Shown in pieces: positions 13,239 to 21,614 of a stretch of DNA of 64,000 nt. The stretch's first letter is position 1, and every line of letters begins with the position of its first letter. The translations under genes were made by a program, and so were the position numbers. Source of the DNA: an uncultured Pseudomonadales bacterium (GTDB lineage Bacteria; Pseudomonadota; Gammaproteobacteria; Pseudomonadales; CANNCY01); the NCBI GenBank assembly GCA_947503335.1, contig CANNCY010000001.1, forward strand, positions 806,001 to 870,000, in the 5' to 3' direction. The notes under the pieces were generated by a model. It searched no databases. It saw nothing but the letters and a program-made list of their open reading frames with translations, and had not been told where the DNA came from.

Positions 13239-13715
13239 TTAATCGCCCCTTACAAACAACCCGCTCTTTCCGCCTTCTTTACGATCTAATTGCACACTGT
13301 CTATCTGCATTGATTTATCGACCGCCTTGCACATATCGTAGATTGTAAGCGCAGCCGTCGAAACAGCTGCTAACGCTTCCATCTCGATACCGGTCTTCGC
13401 ATCTGTTTTCGCAATTACCTTTATCAATAGCTGAGTATCGCTGCGTCGTTCGAAATCTACCGAGACTTTGGTTAGCGGTACAGGGTGGCACAGAGGTATC
13501 AGCGCAGAGGTTTGCTTAGCCCCCTGAATGCCTGCGATTCGTGCTACGCCAAGTACATCTCCTTTTTTATGACCCATGTTCATGATCATCTCGAGCGTAT
13601 TAGGCTGCATTGTGACGATGCCCGAAGCATGTGCAATTCGATGCGTTACCTGCTTATCTGAGATATCGACCATATGGGCGTTTCCTTGCCCGTCAAAATG
13701 TGTAAATTCGCTCAT
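13239..13715 (-). CDS. moaC: Cyclic pyranopterin monophosphate synthase MoaC
   Basis: Converts the MoaA product to cyclic pyranopterin monophosphate, the first stable intermediate of molybdenum cofactor synthesis. LIPLCHPVPLTKV, KTGIEMEALAAVS and DMCKAVDK are the family's conserved blocks and carry the active-site His, Glu and Asp/Lys. 158 residues is standard. It heads the moaCDE operon and is divergent from mnmA across 111 bp. Confidence 0.96.
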   Translation of the reverse strand: MSEFTHFDGQGNAHMVDISDKQVTHRIAHASGIVTMQPNTLEMIMNMGHKKGDVLGVARIAGIQGAKQTSALIPLCHPVPLTKVSVDFERRSDTQLLIKVIAKTDAKTGIEMEALAAVSTAALTIYDMCKAVDKSMQIDSVQLDRKEGGKSGLFVRGD

Positions 13716-13826
13716 AAGACCTGCATAATTTGCTGTGTTTAGCCTAGTTTTAACAACCAGAGACTGTTGGCCAGTATGCTAACATAGTGCGGTTTTTATC
13801 GCTCATCAATCGTTTAGGAGCCCGTA

Positions 13827-14921
13827 GTGAAAGTTATTGTTGGTATGTCAGGCGGCGTAGATTCGTCAGTAACAGCGCTGCTACTCAAAGAGCAAGGCCA
13901 CGATGTAGAAGGCTTGTTCATGAAGAACTGGGACGAAGACGACGGTACCGAGTACTGTACAGCCAAAGAAGATCTCGCCGACGCTCAAGCTGTTGCTGAT
14001 AAAATCGGTATTAAGCTGCATAGCGTTAACTTCGCTGCCGAGTATTGGGACAATGTATTTGAGCACTTTTTAGCTGAATACAAGGCTGGCCGTACCCCCA
14101 ATCCCGACATTCTTTGCAATCGTGAGATCAAATTTAAAGTATTCATCGAGTATGCCAATCGATTAGGTGCTGATGCCATCGCTACCGGGCACTATGCCCG
14201 CACAGCCAATCAAAACGGTCGTACCGAACTATTGAAAGGTCTAGACAACAACAAAGACCAAACATACTTCTTAGCTGCAGTAGGTGAAGCTGAGTTTGCA
14301 AAGACGTTGTTCCCGATTGGCGAGCTAGATAAGTCTGTCGTGCGTGACATCGCTAATAGAATGGGGCTAAAAACCCATGACAAGAAAGATTCTACAGGCA
14401 TCTGCTTTATTGGTGAGCGCCGCTTTAAAGACTTCTTAAGCACCTACCTGCCTGCACAACCTGGCGAAATCATCACCCCTACTGGCCAGGCTATTGGTAC
14501 CCACTCGGGCTTGATGTATCACACGATAGGCCAACGCCAAGGGCTAGGTATTGGGGGTGTTAAAGGTGCTCCCGATGCGCCTTGGTATGTTGTGAAAAAA
14601 CGACTAGATACAAACCAATTAATCGTTGATCAGGGTAAAAACTCGCCCTATCTATTCTCTGATCGATGCTGGCTGAGTGAAACAAATCTCATCAATAGTG
14701 ATTTGATTCCTGAAGAAGGCCTTAACTGCTTTATTAAAGTTAGATATCGCCAACCCGATCAGGCTTGCACGCTGTTTAATGACGGTGGTTGCATTAGAGT
14801 CGAGTTTGAGCAGCCTCAACGGGCGGTAACACTAGGTCAATTTGGTGTACTATACGAGCAAGACCGCTGCATGGGTGGTGGAGTAATAAGTAAAACTGAA
14901 GGAGCTGCCGATTCTTTATGA
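13827..14921 (+). CDS. mnmA: tRNA 2-thiouridylase MnmA (TrmU)
   Basis: Installs sulphur at U34 of tRNA-Lys, -Glu and -Gln, receiving it from the Tus relay (tus genes are 20 kb away in this window). The PP-loop GMSGGVDSS is at residues 6-14. The first catalytic Cys is in [12 protein letters not shown] (near 97) and the second in [10 protein letters not shown] (near 192). The start is GTG with a GGAG ribosome site 6 nt upstream. The stop overlaps hflD by ATGA, the usual mnmA-hflD pair. Confidence 0.97.
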   Translation: MKVIVGMSGGVDSSVTALLLKEQGHDVEGLFMKNWDEDDGTEYCTAKEDLADAQAVADKIGIKLHSVNFAAEYWDNVFEHFLAEYKAGRTPNPDILCNREIKFKVFIEYANRLGADAIATGHYARTANQNGRTELLKGLDNNKDQTYFLAAVGEAEFAKTLFPIGELDKSVVRDIANRMGLKTHDKKDSTGICFIGERRFKDFLSTYLPAQPGEIITPTGQAIGTHSGLMYHTIGQRQGLGIGGVKGAPDAPWYVVKKRLDTNQLIVDQGKNSPYLFSDRCWLSETNLINSDLIPEEGLNCFIKVRYRQPDQACTLFNDGGCIRVEFEQPQRAVTLGQFGVLYEQDRCMGGGVISKTEGAADSL

Positions 14922-15523
14922 TGGATCGCGATAAACTACTAGCACTTGCAGGCGTTGTTCAGGCCGTGGCCCTAGTTGACGAACTAGGTCATAAGGGTCG
15001 ATGTGATTCTGATGCCTTTGACGCGTCTATCCACTCGTTATTTACGTTCGATGCAAACACGATCGATGATGTGTATGGCGGCACTAATCATTTGCATTTT
15101 GGTATCAGTAAAGCCATTGAAGTTTTAGAAAATTCTAGCGGCTCAGTGATTGCTCAATACGCCCTTGGCATCATTCAGATTCACAAGATGCTGTCAGCAG
15201 ATAGCGCGCGTTATTCACGAGTAGCCGAAGGTTTGCGACTTGCAGCACAGCAGGCCAGCCACTTTTCTGAGACTCATGAAAACGTTTTAAGCAACGTTAA
15301 CGCGCTGTATGCCAAAGAGGTAAGCTCATTAAGCTTTCGCATTCAAGTAAGGGGCGAGCCCGAACAGCTTCAGCGGGATATTATTGCGTACAAAATAAGA
15401 TCATTACTACTTGCCGGTATACGTTCGGCGCACCTTTGGCGCCAAAAAGGTGGTTCTCGACTTGATCTGGTTTTTCGTCGCAAGAAAATAATCGACGGCC
15501 TAAAGCGCTTGCGTCGGGGATAA
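14918..15523 (+). CDS. hflD: High-frequency-lysogenisation regulator family protein HflD
   Basis: Membrane-associated helical protein; in E. coli it binds phage lambda CII, but its housekeeping role is unclear. Conserved features include [11 protein letters not shown] near the N-terminus, [11 protein letters not shown] in the middle, and a basic C-terminus ([18 protein letters not shown]). 201 residues is typical. It overlaps mnmA by 4 nt and ends in a strong terminator. Confidence 0.92.
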   Translation: MMDRDKLLALAGVVQAVALVDELGHKGRCDSDAFDASIHSLFTFDANTIDDVYGGTNHLHFGISKAIEVLENSSGSVIAQYALGIIQIHKMLSADSARYSRVAEGLRLAAQQASHFSETHENVLSNVNALYAKEVSSLSFRIQVRGEPEQLQRDIIAYKIRSLLLAGIRSAHLWRQKGGSRLDLVFRRKKIIDGLKRLRRG

Positions 15524-15535
15524 AAATACGAGCAT

Positions 15536-15566
15536 AAAAAAAGAGCCTAACATAGGCTCTTTTTTA
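15536..15566. terminator. Bidirectional terminator between hflD and the TetR gene
   Basis: Stem GAGCCTA/TAGGCTC with loop ACA, flanked by seven A and six or more T. It can stop hflD (plus) and the TetR gene (minus). Confidence 0.93.
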
Positions 15567-15597
15567 TTGGCGATTCGATAAAGCAGTTTTGAGCCAG

Positions 15598-16215
15598 CTA
15601 CTTCTTGTTGCCCATTGTTACTGCAACCTCGGTAATATACCTAACCAAATCATCACGATCATCGATATGTTCGTCAAAAAACTTAGAGTGGTATAACTCA
15701 ATTGCGCCCTGCGCCAACGCCCAAGCTGTCAATATGTGATATTCAGGCTTAACGTCGCGTAGCTTTCCTGCCGCGATTTGCTCAGTTGTCCAAGCGATTA
15801 AAGCTCTTTGGTTTGAGCGACGAATCTTATGCAGCTCATCAATTGACTCAGGAGCCTGATTAAGCACCGTAAGCTTCTCTTCTAATCGCTGAAATAGTAA
15901 ATCCTTATCAGGATTACTCATGCGCCCTTCAAAATAAATACGCGCTGCCGCTGCGGGTTCGCCACCAGCAGACTGAGCAACACCCTGCTGTAGCTTTGCT
16001 GTTAACTCTGATTCATAGCCAATCAGCAACGCTGCATATATCTCAGTCTTAGAGCTGAAGTGCTTATAAACGGTGCCTTTGCCAATTCCGGCTCTGTCTG
16101 CAATCATTTCTACGGTAACGCGTTCTTCAGGCATCTCTAACAGTAGCTCAAGCGCGCAATCTAGAATGCGTTGCTCTCGCTCAAGGAATTTTGCTTTTTT
16201 CGGCGAAATTGTCAT
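15598..16215 (-). CDS. TetR-family transcriptional regulator
   Basis: N-terminal helix-turn-helix (about residues 12-60: RILDCALELLLE, then IADRAGIGKGTVYKHFSSK) is typical TetR. The remaining part would be the ligand-binding and dimer domain, which does not identify the ligand. 205 residues. The start at 16215 lies only about 6 nt past the predicted transcription start, so the message may be nearly leaderless. The promoter contains a perfect palindrome in its spacer, which points to self-repression. The targets are not evident; the upstream neighbour is hrpB. Confidence 0.9.
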   Translation of the reverse strand: MTISPKKAKFLEREQRILDCALELLLEMPEERVTVEMIADRAGIGKGTVYKHFSSKTEIYAALLIGYESELTAKLQQGVAQSAGGEPAAAARIYFEGRMSNPDKDLLFQRLEEKLTVLNQAPESIDELHKIRRSNQRALIAWTTEQIAAGKLRDVKPEYHILTAWALAQGAIELYHSKFFDEHIDDRDDLVRYITEVAVTMGNKK

Positions 16216-16227
16216 GGTCTATCGATC

Positions 16228-16256
16228 GTAATAAAAATGTGACTAGCTAGTTCTAA
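16228..16256 (-). promoter_or_regulatory. TetR-gene promoter with palindromic operator
   Basis: On the minus strand TTAGAA (16256-16251), a 17-bp spacer and TATTAC (16233-16228) form a plausible sigma-70 promoter. The spacer holds the perfect 10-bp palindrome ACTAGCTAGT (16242-16251), where TetR proteins commonly bind. The boxes are each 4 of 6 to consensus, so activity is inferred. Confidence 0.5.
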
Positions 16257-16298
16257 AATACCTGAAACAACTAACCTGTTGCAAAGAATAGTTGACCT

Positions 16299-16316
16299 GT
16301 TGGTAAGGTTACCAAC
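16299..16316. promoter_or_regulatory. 18-bp inverted repeat upstream of the TetR gene
   Basis: GTTGGTAA-GG-TTACCAAC is an inverted repeat with perfect 8-bp arms, ending exactly at the hrpB stop. A direct repeat, ACCTGTTG, occurs at 16274-16281 and 16295-16302, 21 bp apart (two helical turns). It may be a second operator for the TetR protein. Confidence 0.45.
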
Positions 16317-18676
16317 TAGCTCTTAGGCTTAATACTTCTGTTACTTGGCGTCGCTTTCTCAGGGCTCTCTGGCCAATAGTGCTTAGGATACTGGGAGCGC
16401 ATATCGGCCCGTACAGCGTTATAGCTACCGCTCCAGAATCCAGGCAAATCGGATGTTAGCTGAATCGGCCTTTTAGCGGGACTTACGAATTGAAACTGAA
16501 TGGGCTCGCCCGCTATTTGGGGATGCTGTGTCACACCAAACAGTTGTTGAATGATTGCCGTTACCCTTATGAAATCATCACCATAGTCAACCGGTACTTG
16601 TGTGCCTGTCGGTAACGTCCAGAGGTCGGGTACTAAACTGATCAATTGCTGCGACTCTGAGTAATCTAACCAGCTAGATAGCAGCGCTTTCCCTAAGTTT
16701 TTCTCATTAAATGGCTTGTTCACGAAAAAGCTTTCGAACCAAGGCTCCACCCAATGGTCTTGCGTCATCATCTCATCTATAGCGACAGTCGGTTGCCCCT
16801 TATAGGCCAGATACCTATTTAGCCGATTCATCGCCCGCCTGAACGGGCCTGCAGTATCAGGTCGCCACATTCTAAGAAACTGTTTAAAGGCTTCGTATGC
16901 TTGCTGATGATTAGATGCAGTCTCTGACAATCGACTGATGCGCCCCCATGCTACGTTCTCGCGTCTAATGAAGCGGCCCGACTTAGGGTTGTAGGTATCT
17001 TCGCAAGATACCATCGATAGTAGCGATGCAAGACTATCTTCGTAAGGCTCTTTGCCTACCTTGATATAAGCACCTACTTGAACCGGCTCTTGATAGCCTT
17101 TTTGGGCTAAAACAAGTAAAGGCTGCTTTGTATCAACCCCTTCAACCTCGTAGATAGCTGAATGTGTAACCAGTCGCCCAGCTTCGTTAAGGTAACCAAT
17201 ACGGTCAACCCACAGCTCTTCTATAGATACCTGCATTAGCTCGATGTCGTTTGGGTCAATTTGTTGAAATCTAGCTTGCAGTCTTGAACGGTGCCGCTTA
17301 AAGGTGGCTGAAAGCGACTCGAAGTCGATTCGAGTAAGGCTAGTCTCTCGCCACTCTAATTGACGCGACTCGGTGAGATTTAGATAGGTTATGGCATTTA
17401 GCCAAAAGTTGATCTGGCTATCAGGCACCAAAAACAGCGTCATCGCATAACGCAGACTAAGACCCAGTGACGCTAACGCTTGTAGCGTTGCATTTGGTAA
17501 CAGCTCTATCAACCAATCGTCTATGCGTTTCTGGGCCTTCTCAATAGCAGTACTTGAAGGGTAGCTAGCTAAACGAAGGTCTAAAAGAGTAGTCTCAGCA
17601 ATGAGGGCTTCGACGATAGGGTCTTCAAGTGCAGACCTAGATATTTCAGGGATCGCAGATACAGGCCGTTGCATGTTCTGCTCTTTACCCCAAAGCCGTA
17701 TGACCCTTCCAGGCTTTGTTCTCCCGACACGGCCTGCTCGCTGAATCGCGCTGTGTTGTGACGATACAGCTGTATCGAGCGCATGGGTATCGCTGTCGGG
17801 CTGATAACTGGTAAACCTGGTAACCCCTGTATCGATAACAGTATCTAGATCGGCAATCGTGATAGAACTCTCTGCTACATTCGTTGCTACAACCACTCGC
17901 CCTTTTGGCCCGTGTAGCGCGTCATACACTTGCTTATCGCTACAATTAGCGTGTAACGGATAAACGTTAGAACTGCTACCACCCAAGGCCGTGACAATAC
18001 GATTTACTTCTCCTAGCCCTGGCACGAATATCAAGCACGTCTTAAGCTCGCTACGTTTCCCGACAACCAAATCTATAGCACGATCGTAGCGCGCCTTAAA
18101 ACCAAGCCCAGTCGAGACATGCTCAATATCGATGGCGTAGCTAGTTGCCATATCTATTTCGATGACACTTAGATCTAGCGCATCTGCTAATGCAGTGGCC
18201 TCGACACTAGCGCTCATGACGACCAACGAGAAAGACATACTGCGTTGATGAGAATCTGCCAACGCAAAAGCGAGATCCATTGCTATCGAACGCTCGTGAA
18301 ACTCGTCAAATAGAATTACTGACTGCTCTGCAATTTGCTTAGCCTGAAGCAGTCGAACCATCACACCGGCGGTGGCGAATACAATACGATTCTCTTTATG
18401 GGTGCTTGTATAAGTGCCTGTTATCACGCCAACGTAGTTAGCGCCAAGTTGTTCTCGAAGGTAATTCGCTGCCGTAGTCGCGGCTAATCGTTTCGAGAGA
18501 ACAACATAAACCGTTGCCTCTCGACGCTCGCTATACCACCAAGGCAGGCCAACAGTTTTACCGGTACCCGTTGGCGCTACCAGTAGATAACGGCAGGAGG
18601 CCTGCAGTATGGGTTGCAGGGCTGTTTCATAAGAAACCAAGGCCAACCCAGAAGAACTAAATGGCTGCTTCGACAT
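16316..18676 (-). CDS. hrpB: ATP-dependent helicase HrpB
   Basis: DEAH/RHA-type RNA/DNA helicase of unsettled cellular role. Walker A APTGTGKT is at residues 34-41. Motif II reads DEFH (124-127, the HrpB form of DEAH), SAS is motif III, and QRAGRVGRT is motif VI. A long C-terminal region with the HrpB-specific part follows (PIQLTSDLPGFWSGSY near the end). 786 residues is slightly shorter than E. coli HrpB. It lies between a structured gene-free stretch and the TetR gene. Confidence 0.92.
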   Translation of the reverse strand: MSKQPFSSSGLALVSYETALQPILQASCRYLLVAPTGTGKTVGLPWWYSERREATVYVVLSKRLAATTAANYLREQLGANYVGVITGTYTSTHKENRIVFATAGVMVRLLQAKQIAEQSVILFDEFHERSIAMDLAFALADSHQRSMSFSLVVMSASVEATALADALDLSVIEIDMATSYAIDIEHVSTGLGFKARYDRAIDLVVGKRSELKTCLIFVPGLGEVNRIVTALGGSSSNVYPLHANCSDKQVYDALHGPKGRVVVATNVAESSITIADLDTVIDTGVTRFTSYQPDSDTHALDTAVSSQHSAIQRAGRVGRTKPGRVIRLWGKEQNMQRPVSAIPEISRSALEDPIVEALIAETTLLDLRLASYPSSTAIEKAQKRIDDWLIELLPNATLQALASLGLSLRYAMTLFLVPDSQINFWLNAITYLNLTESRQLEWRETSLTRIDFESLSATFKRHRSRLQARFQQIDPNDIELMQVSIEELWVDRIGYLNEAGRLVTHSAIYEVEGVDTKQPLLVLAQKGYQEPVQVGAYIKVGKEPYEDSLASLLSMVSCEDTYNPKSGRFIRRENVAWGRISRLSETASNHQQAYEAFKQFLRMWRPDTAGPFRRAMNRLNRYLAYKGQPTVAIDEMMTQDHWVEPWFESFFVNKPFNEKNLGKALLSSWLDYSESQQLISLVPDLWTLPTGTQVPVDYGDDFIRVTAIIQQLFGVTQHPQIAGEPIQFQFVSPAKRPIQLTSDLPGFWSGSYNAVRADMRSQYPKHYWPESPEKATPSNRSIKPKS

Positions 18677-18779
18677 ATATCAAAAGGTGCTATTAAGAAA
18701 ATCATTTAGACAAAGAAAAAATATTTTTAAAAATATATGATTTTTTTCTGGCGAAAAAAAGAATCTGGGTAATACTAAA

Positions 18780-18918
18780 AATAACTGCTGGCGAACACTC
18801 CCCCCAATCGTTAGCCAGCGGCCAGAACTATCTTATAGTTTGCTTTAAGGATATTTCCTTAATGTTTCACTCCTAATGGTCTATTAGAGCCCGAGTCCCC
18901 AATCTCGGGCTTTTTTTT
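18780..18918 (+). ncRNA. Candidate small RNA with a C-rich hairpin loop
   Basis: The 331-bp gap between hrpB and pilZ has no convincing gene but carries three hairpins in a row on the plus strand. First, a 10-bp stem with one mismatch (18787-18796 with 18810-18819) exposes a 13-nt loop containing six consecutive C. Second, TTAAGGA/TCCTTAA (18845-18862) forms a short stem. Third, a strong terminator closes the run. C-rich loops are known in several bacterial small RNAs as seeds against Shine-Dalgarno sequences. The promoter is not clear: AT-rich sequence at 18705-18745 is the likely place. Alternatively this is the leader of a lost gene. Confidence 0.4.
18888..18918 (+). terminator. Strong plus-strand terminator with no plus-strand gene before it
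   Basis: Stem AGCCCGAG/CTCGGGCT with an 8-nt loop, followed by eight T. The T-run is only on the plus-strand side. No plus-strand gene lies upstream (hrpB is minus), so it must end an unannotated transcript. Confidence 0.85.
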
Positions 18919-18966
18919 GCCCGCCTTGTACTCACCTGCTGTCAACCCTCTTAAAGGGACTATGAC

Positions 18967-19011
18967 ATGATTGACCAAGCACAGCTACGCTTGCTGAAGG
19001 ATTCTTTCTAA
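18967..19011 (+). pseudogene. 14-codon start-like remnant, possibly globin-type
   Basis: After AAAGGGACT (ribosome-site-like) there is an ATG followed by 13 codons (IDQAQLRLLKDSF) and TAA. The pattern resembles the N-terminus of bacterial single-domain globins (hydrophobic residues, then K/Q-D/E-SF). The stop overlaps the pilZ stop from the other strand, so nothing longer can follow. It may be a relic of a deleted gene or chance. Very low confidence. Confidence 0.15.
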
Positions 19012-19352
19012 AGTGTATGGGTTGGGCGGTCGGACTCTAAAGAACCGGCTAGGTATGATTCGATCTTTTTGATAAGCGTATTGTCGTCTTGAGGCAGCTG
19101 TATACCAATGCCTGCCTTACGATTGCCCTGAGCTCTCTTTGGGGTGACCCAAACGATCTTACCAGCGACGGGGATTTTGTCGGGCTCGTCCATTAGATTC
19201 AATAATAAGAAAACGTCATCGCCAACGTTATAGGCTTTTGACGTGGCAATGAACAGGCCGCCACCTTTGATGAATGGCATATATGCGCTATATAAAAGCG
19301 CTTTATCTTTAATGGTAAGAGATAGTATCCCCTTGCCTGCTGGGCCCTGCAT
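19008..19352 (-). CDS. pilZ: Type IV pilus assembly protein PilZ
   Basis: Single PilZ-domain protein needed for type IV pilus formation; this subgroup is known for not binding cyclic-di-GMP. GILSLTIKDKALLYSAYMPF near the N-terminus, LLNLMDEPDKIPVAGKIVW, and the end SDRPTHTL match pseudomonad PilZ closely. The usual RxxxR c-di-GMP motif is absent from the N-terminus, as in that subgroup. It lies 43 nt after holB, the same order as in Pseudomonas, at the end of the fab-tmk-holB cluster. Confidence 0.94.
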   Translation of the reverse strand: MQGPAGKGILSLTIKDKALLYSAYMPFIKGGGLFIATSKAYNVGDDVFLLLNLMDEPDKIPVAGKIVWVTPKRAQGNRKAGIGIQLPQDDNTLIKKIESYLAGSLESDRPTHTL

Positions 19353-19395
19353 CTATTTCTCCTTAATAGATTCACCTGTACGGCGAGCCATAAGA

Positions 19396-20355
19396 TTACT
19401 GGACAACACTGCGTTCGTGCAACCCTAGACTATTGATATTGCTATAATTGATCTTTCTGCCAAGCTGAAACCAAGCCACGGCAAGTTGCTCTAGCATCAT
19501 TGCGGCGCTTAAGTTAGATGGCCCGCTCGCAAGCATTAGCTGCTTAGTAAGCTCTTGATAAAAACGATGCAACAGAAGCTGCTCTAACTCACTTGCCCCG
19601 TTAAGACGCTGTCGTAAAGTCTGAATCCACCACCCGACGGTTACGACGATAGCTTCTTTTGCCCAGCCATTAGCAAATCTCACTGGGTCTAGCTGCCCGG
19701 CGATCACCTCATTTAGCTCTTGTGCAAAGGTATTGTACTGACCGACATTGCCGTTCTCTAACATCTGCTCGGCTAACAATGGCTGGTTCATACAAGCCTG
19801 TAGCGCACCCTCTATCTGCTCGGCTTGGTAGCCCTGCATCGCTAGCCAAGAAACTGATTGTTCTTGTGTCGCTGCCTCTAAATTAATAATTCGACATCTA
19901 CTACGCACTGTCGGCAGCACCTGTGACACCCTATCACATCCCAATATGAGCGTTGTGTTCGCTCCAGGTTCTTCTAATGTCTTGAGTAACGCATTAACCG
20001 AAGCTAAGGTCATACGCTGAACTGGATCGATAATAGCGACGCGAGCCCCACCCTGCTGCGCAGTTTGGTGTAGTTTGTCACTCAACGACCTGATGCTATC
20101 GATACCAATCTGCTTGGTTCCTTCAGGTGAAACCTTGTGTAAATCGGGGTGCTCGCCCAACATACAACTCGAGCATTGCCCACAAGCGTCGCCTGTGGTG
20201 GCCGTAAGGCATAACGCCCGGCGCGCCAAGCGCTCAATAAAGAATTCTCGGCCTTGGCCTGCGGCACCAACGACAAGCACACCACCACCTAAGCTTAATA
20301 TATGGTCGATTGACGCATTAGACATTGTCTCTTGCTGCCAAGGTAAACGCCTCAC
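19396..20355 (-). CDS. holB: DNA polymerase III delta' subunit
   Basis: Clamp-loader subunit that helps open the beta clamp. RRLPWQ at the N-terminus is typical. The P-loop is degenerate (GAAGQGRE), as expected for delta'. A zinc module has Cys at 49, 58, 61 and 64, and the SRC motif occurs in TVRSRCRI. 319 residues. The start is GTG at 20355, overlapping the pdxH stop as GTGA, so it is translationally coupled to pdxH rather than directly to tmk as in E. coli. Confidence 0.93.
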   Translation of the reverse strand: MRRLPWQQETMSNASIDHILSLGGGVLVVGAAGQGREFFIERLARRALCLTATTGDACGQCSSCMLGEHPDLHKVSPEGTKQIGIDSIRSLSDKLHQTAQQGGARVAIIDPVQRMTLASVNALLKTLEEPGANTTLILGCDRVSQVLPTVRSRCRIINLEAATQEQSVSWLAMQGYQAEQIEGALQACMNQPLLAEQMLENGNVGQYNTFAQELNEVIAGQLDPVRFANGWAKEAIVVTVGWWIQTLRQRLNGASELEQLLLHRFYQELTKQLMLASGPSNLSAAMMLEQLAVAWFQLGRKINYSNINSLGLHERSVVQ

Positions 20356-20984
20356 GGAGCCACTCGCTTAACCACCCATTCATCGGCGATATGCTCGAAC
20401 ACGAAACGGTCATGTATACGGGCCGGACCGCCCTGCCAAAACTCAAATCGTGTAGGTTTTACTATGTAACCACCCCACTCACTTGGCCGTGGTACTGTCT
20501 CTTCCGACTGAAGCTGTTCAAAGCGAGACAGCAACACCTCTTTATTCTCTACTGTAGAGCTTTGCGTTGCCAAACAAGCTGCCCGCTGACTATCGAGAGG
20601 GCGAGAATAGAAATAGCGGTCAGACTCTTCTGCAGACACTTTAGATGCTACACCTTCAATGTGTACTTGGCGTTCTTGACGGTTCCAGGCAAAACTAAGC
20701 CCAACACGATCATTCGACTCGATATCTATACCTTTTTGACTCGCGTAAGACGTAAAGAAAACAAAGCCCTGATCGCTAAACTCTTTTAACAATACGATAC
20801 GGCATCTAGGCTGCCCGTCTGGCGATACCGTTGCCACCTGCATGCAAGTGGCATCGATTTGCCCTTCATCTTGCATAGTCTTGTCAAACCAAGATTTAAA
20901 CTGATTGAACGGATCTGAATCCAGCTCGTCTCTGCGCAAGCTAGACTGCAAATAGTCGCGCCGCTCGTCGTGTAAAGAGGTCAA
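20352..20984 (-). CDS. pdxH: Pyridoxamine 5'-phosphate oxidase
   Basis: FMN enzyme making pyridoxal 5'-phosphate. RIVLLKEFSDQGFVFFTSY, EESDRYFYSRPLDSQ and the C-terminal WQGGPARIHDRFVFE are family signatures. 210 residues is normal. It begins with TTG at 20984, overlapping the tmk stop as TTGA, and ends overlapping the holB start. No in-frame ATG is close enough to replace the TTG. Its position between tmk and holB is unusual. Confidence 0.95.
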   Translation of the reverse strand: MTSLHDERRDYLQSSLRRDELDSDPFNQFKSWFDKTMQDEGQIDATCMQVATVSPDGQPRCRIVLLKEFSDQGFVFFTSYASQKGIDIESNDRVGLSFAWNRQERQVHIEGVASKVSAEESDRYFYSRPLDSQRAACLATQSSTVENKEVLLSRFEQLQSEETVPRPSEWGGYIVKPTRFEFWQGGPARIHDRFVFEHIADEWVVKRVAP

Positions 20985-21604
20985 AGAACCGCTCCTTCTG
21001 AATACGATTTAATCAACTGTGATACTGACATACTTACACCCTCGATACTTTGACTTGCGTCAACGATATCGATTCGGCCATCACTCTGCTCAGCGCGTAG
21101 TAAATAAGCATCGCGTATCGCCTCAAAAAAGCTAACTTTTTCTTGTTCAAAGCGATCTAAGTCGGCTCTCTGGCGCGCGCGCTCAAGACCAACATGAACA
21201 GGCAAGTCTAATAGTAGCGTATGGTCAGGCAGCCGGTCTGTCTGCGTCAGTCGCTCGATCGATGAAATTGTCTCGAATGCTAGTTTTCGGCCACCGCACT
21301 GATACGCAAAAGTAGCATCACTATAACGGTCACTGATAACCCACAGCCCCTTCTCAAGCGCAGGTTCAATCACTTCGACCAAGTGCTGGCGGCGTGCGGC
21401 CAAGATAGTCATTAATTCGGCGTATGGGTCAATTTGTACATCCCTTACAGCTAATACTGCCTCTCGCAGGTCTTCAGCGAATGCGCAACCGCCCGGTTCA
21501 CGGGTTGTAATGTATTCAATGCCTAAGTCGTTTAGTGTTGATTCAATGGCTGCAAGCGCAGTCGACTTACCTGCCCCCTCGGTGCCTTCTAACGTAATAA
21601 ACAT
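20981..21604 (-). CDS. tmk: Thymidylate kinase
   Basis: Phosphorylates dTMP to dTDP. P-loop EGTEGAGKST is at residues 6-15. TREPGG is at the substrate site, and the DRYSDATFAYQ loop follows near 95. 207 residues fits the family. It sits 10 nt after mltG and overlaps pdxH by 4 nt, inside the long fab cluster transcript. Confidence 0.96.
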   Translation of the reverse strand: MFITLEGTEGAGKSTALAAIESTLNDLGIEYITTREPGGCAFAEDLREAVLAVRDVQIDPYAELMTILAARRQHLVEVIEPALEKGLWVISDRYSDATFAYQCGGRKLAFETISSIERLTQTDRLPDHTLLLDLPVHVGLERARQRADLDRFEQEKVSFFEAIRDAYLLRAEQSDGRIDIVDASQSIEGVSMSVSQLIKSYSEGAVL

Positions 21605-21614
21605 TGAAATATTC

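Noticed and set aside
20325-20789. A 154-codon plus-strand frame
   Set aside because: Lies fully antisense to pdxH and the start of holB, which are certain; no family resemblance.
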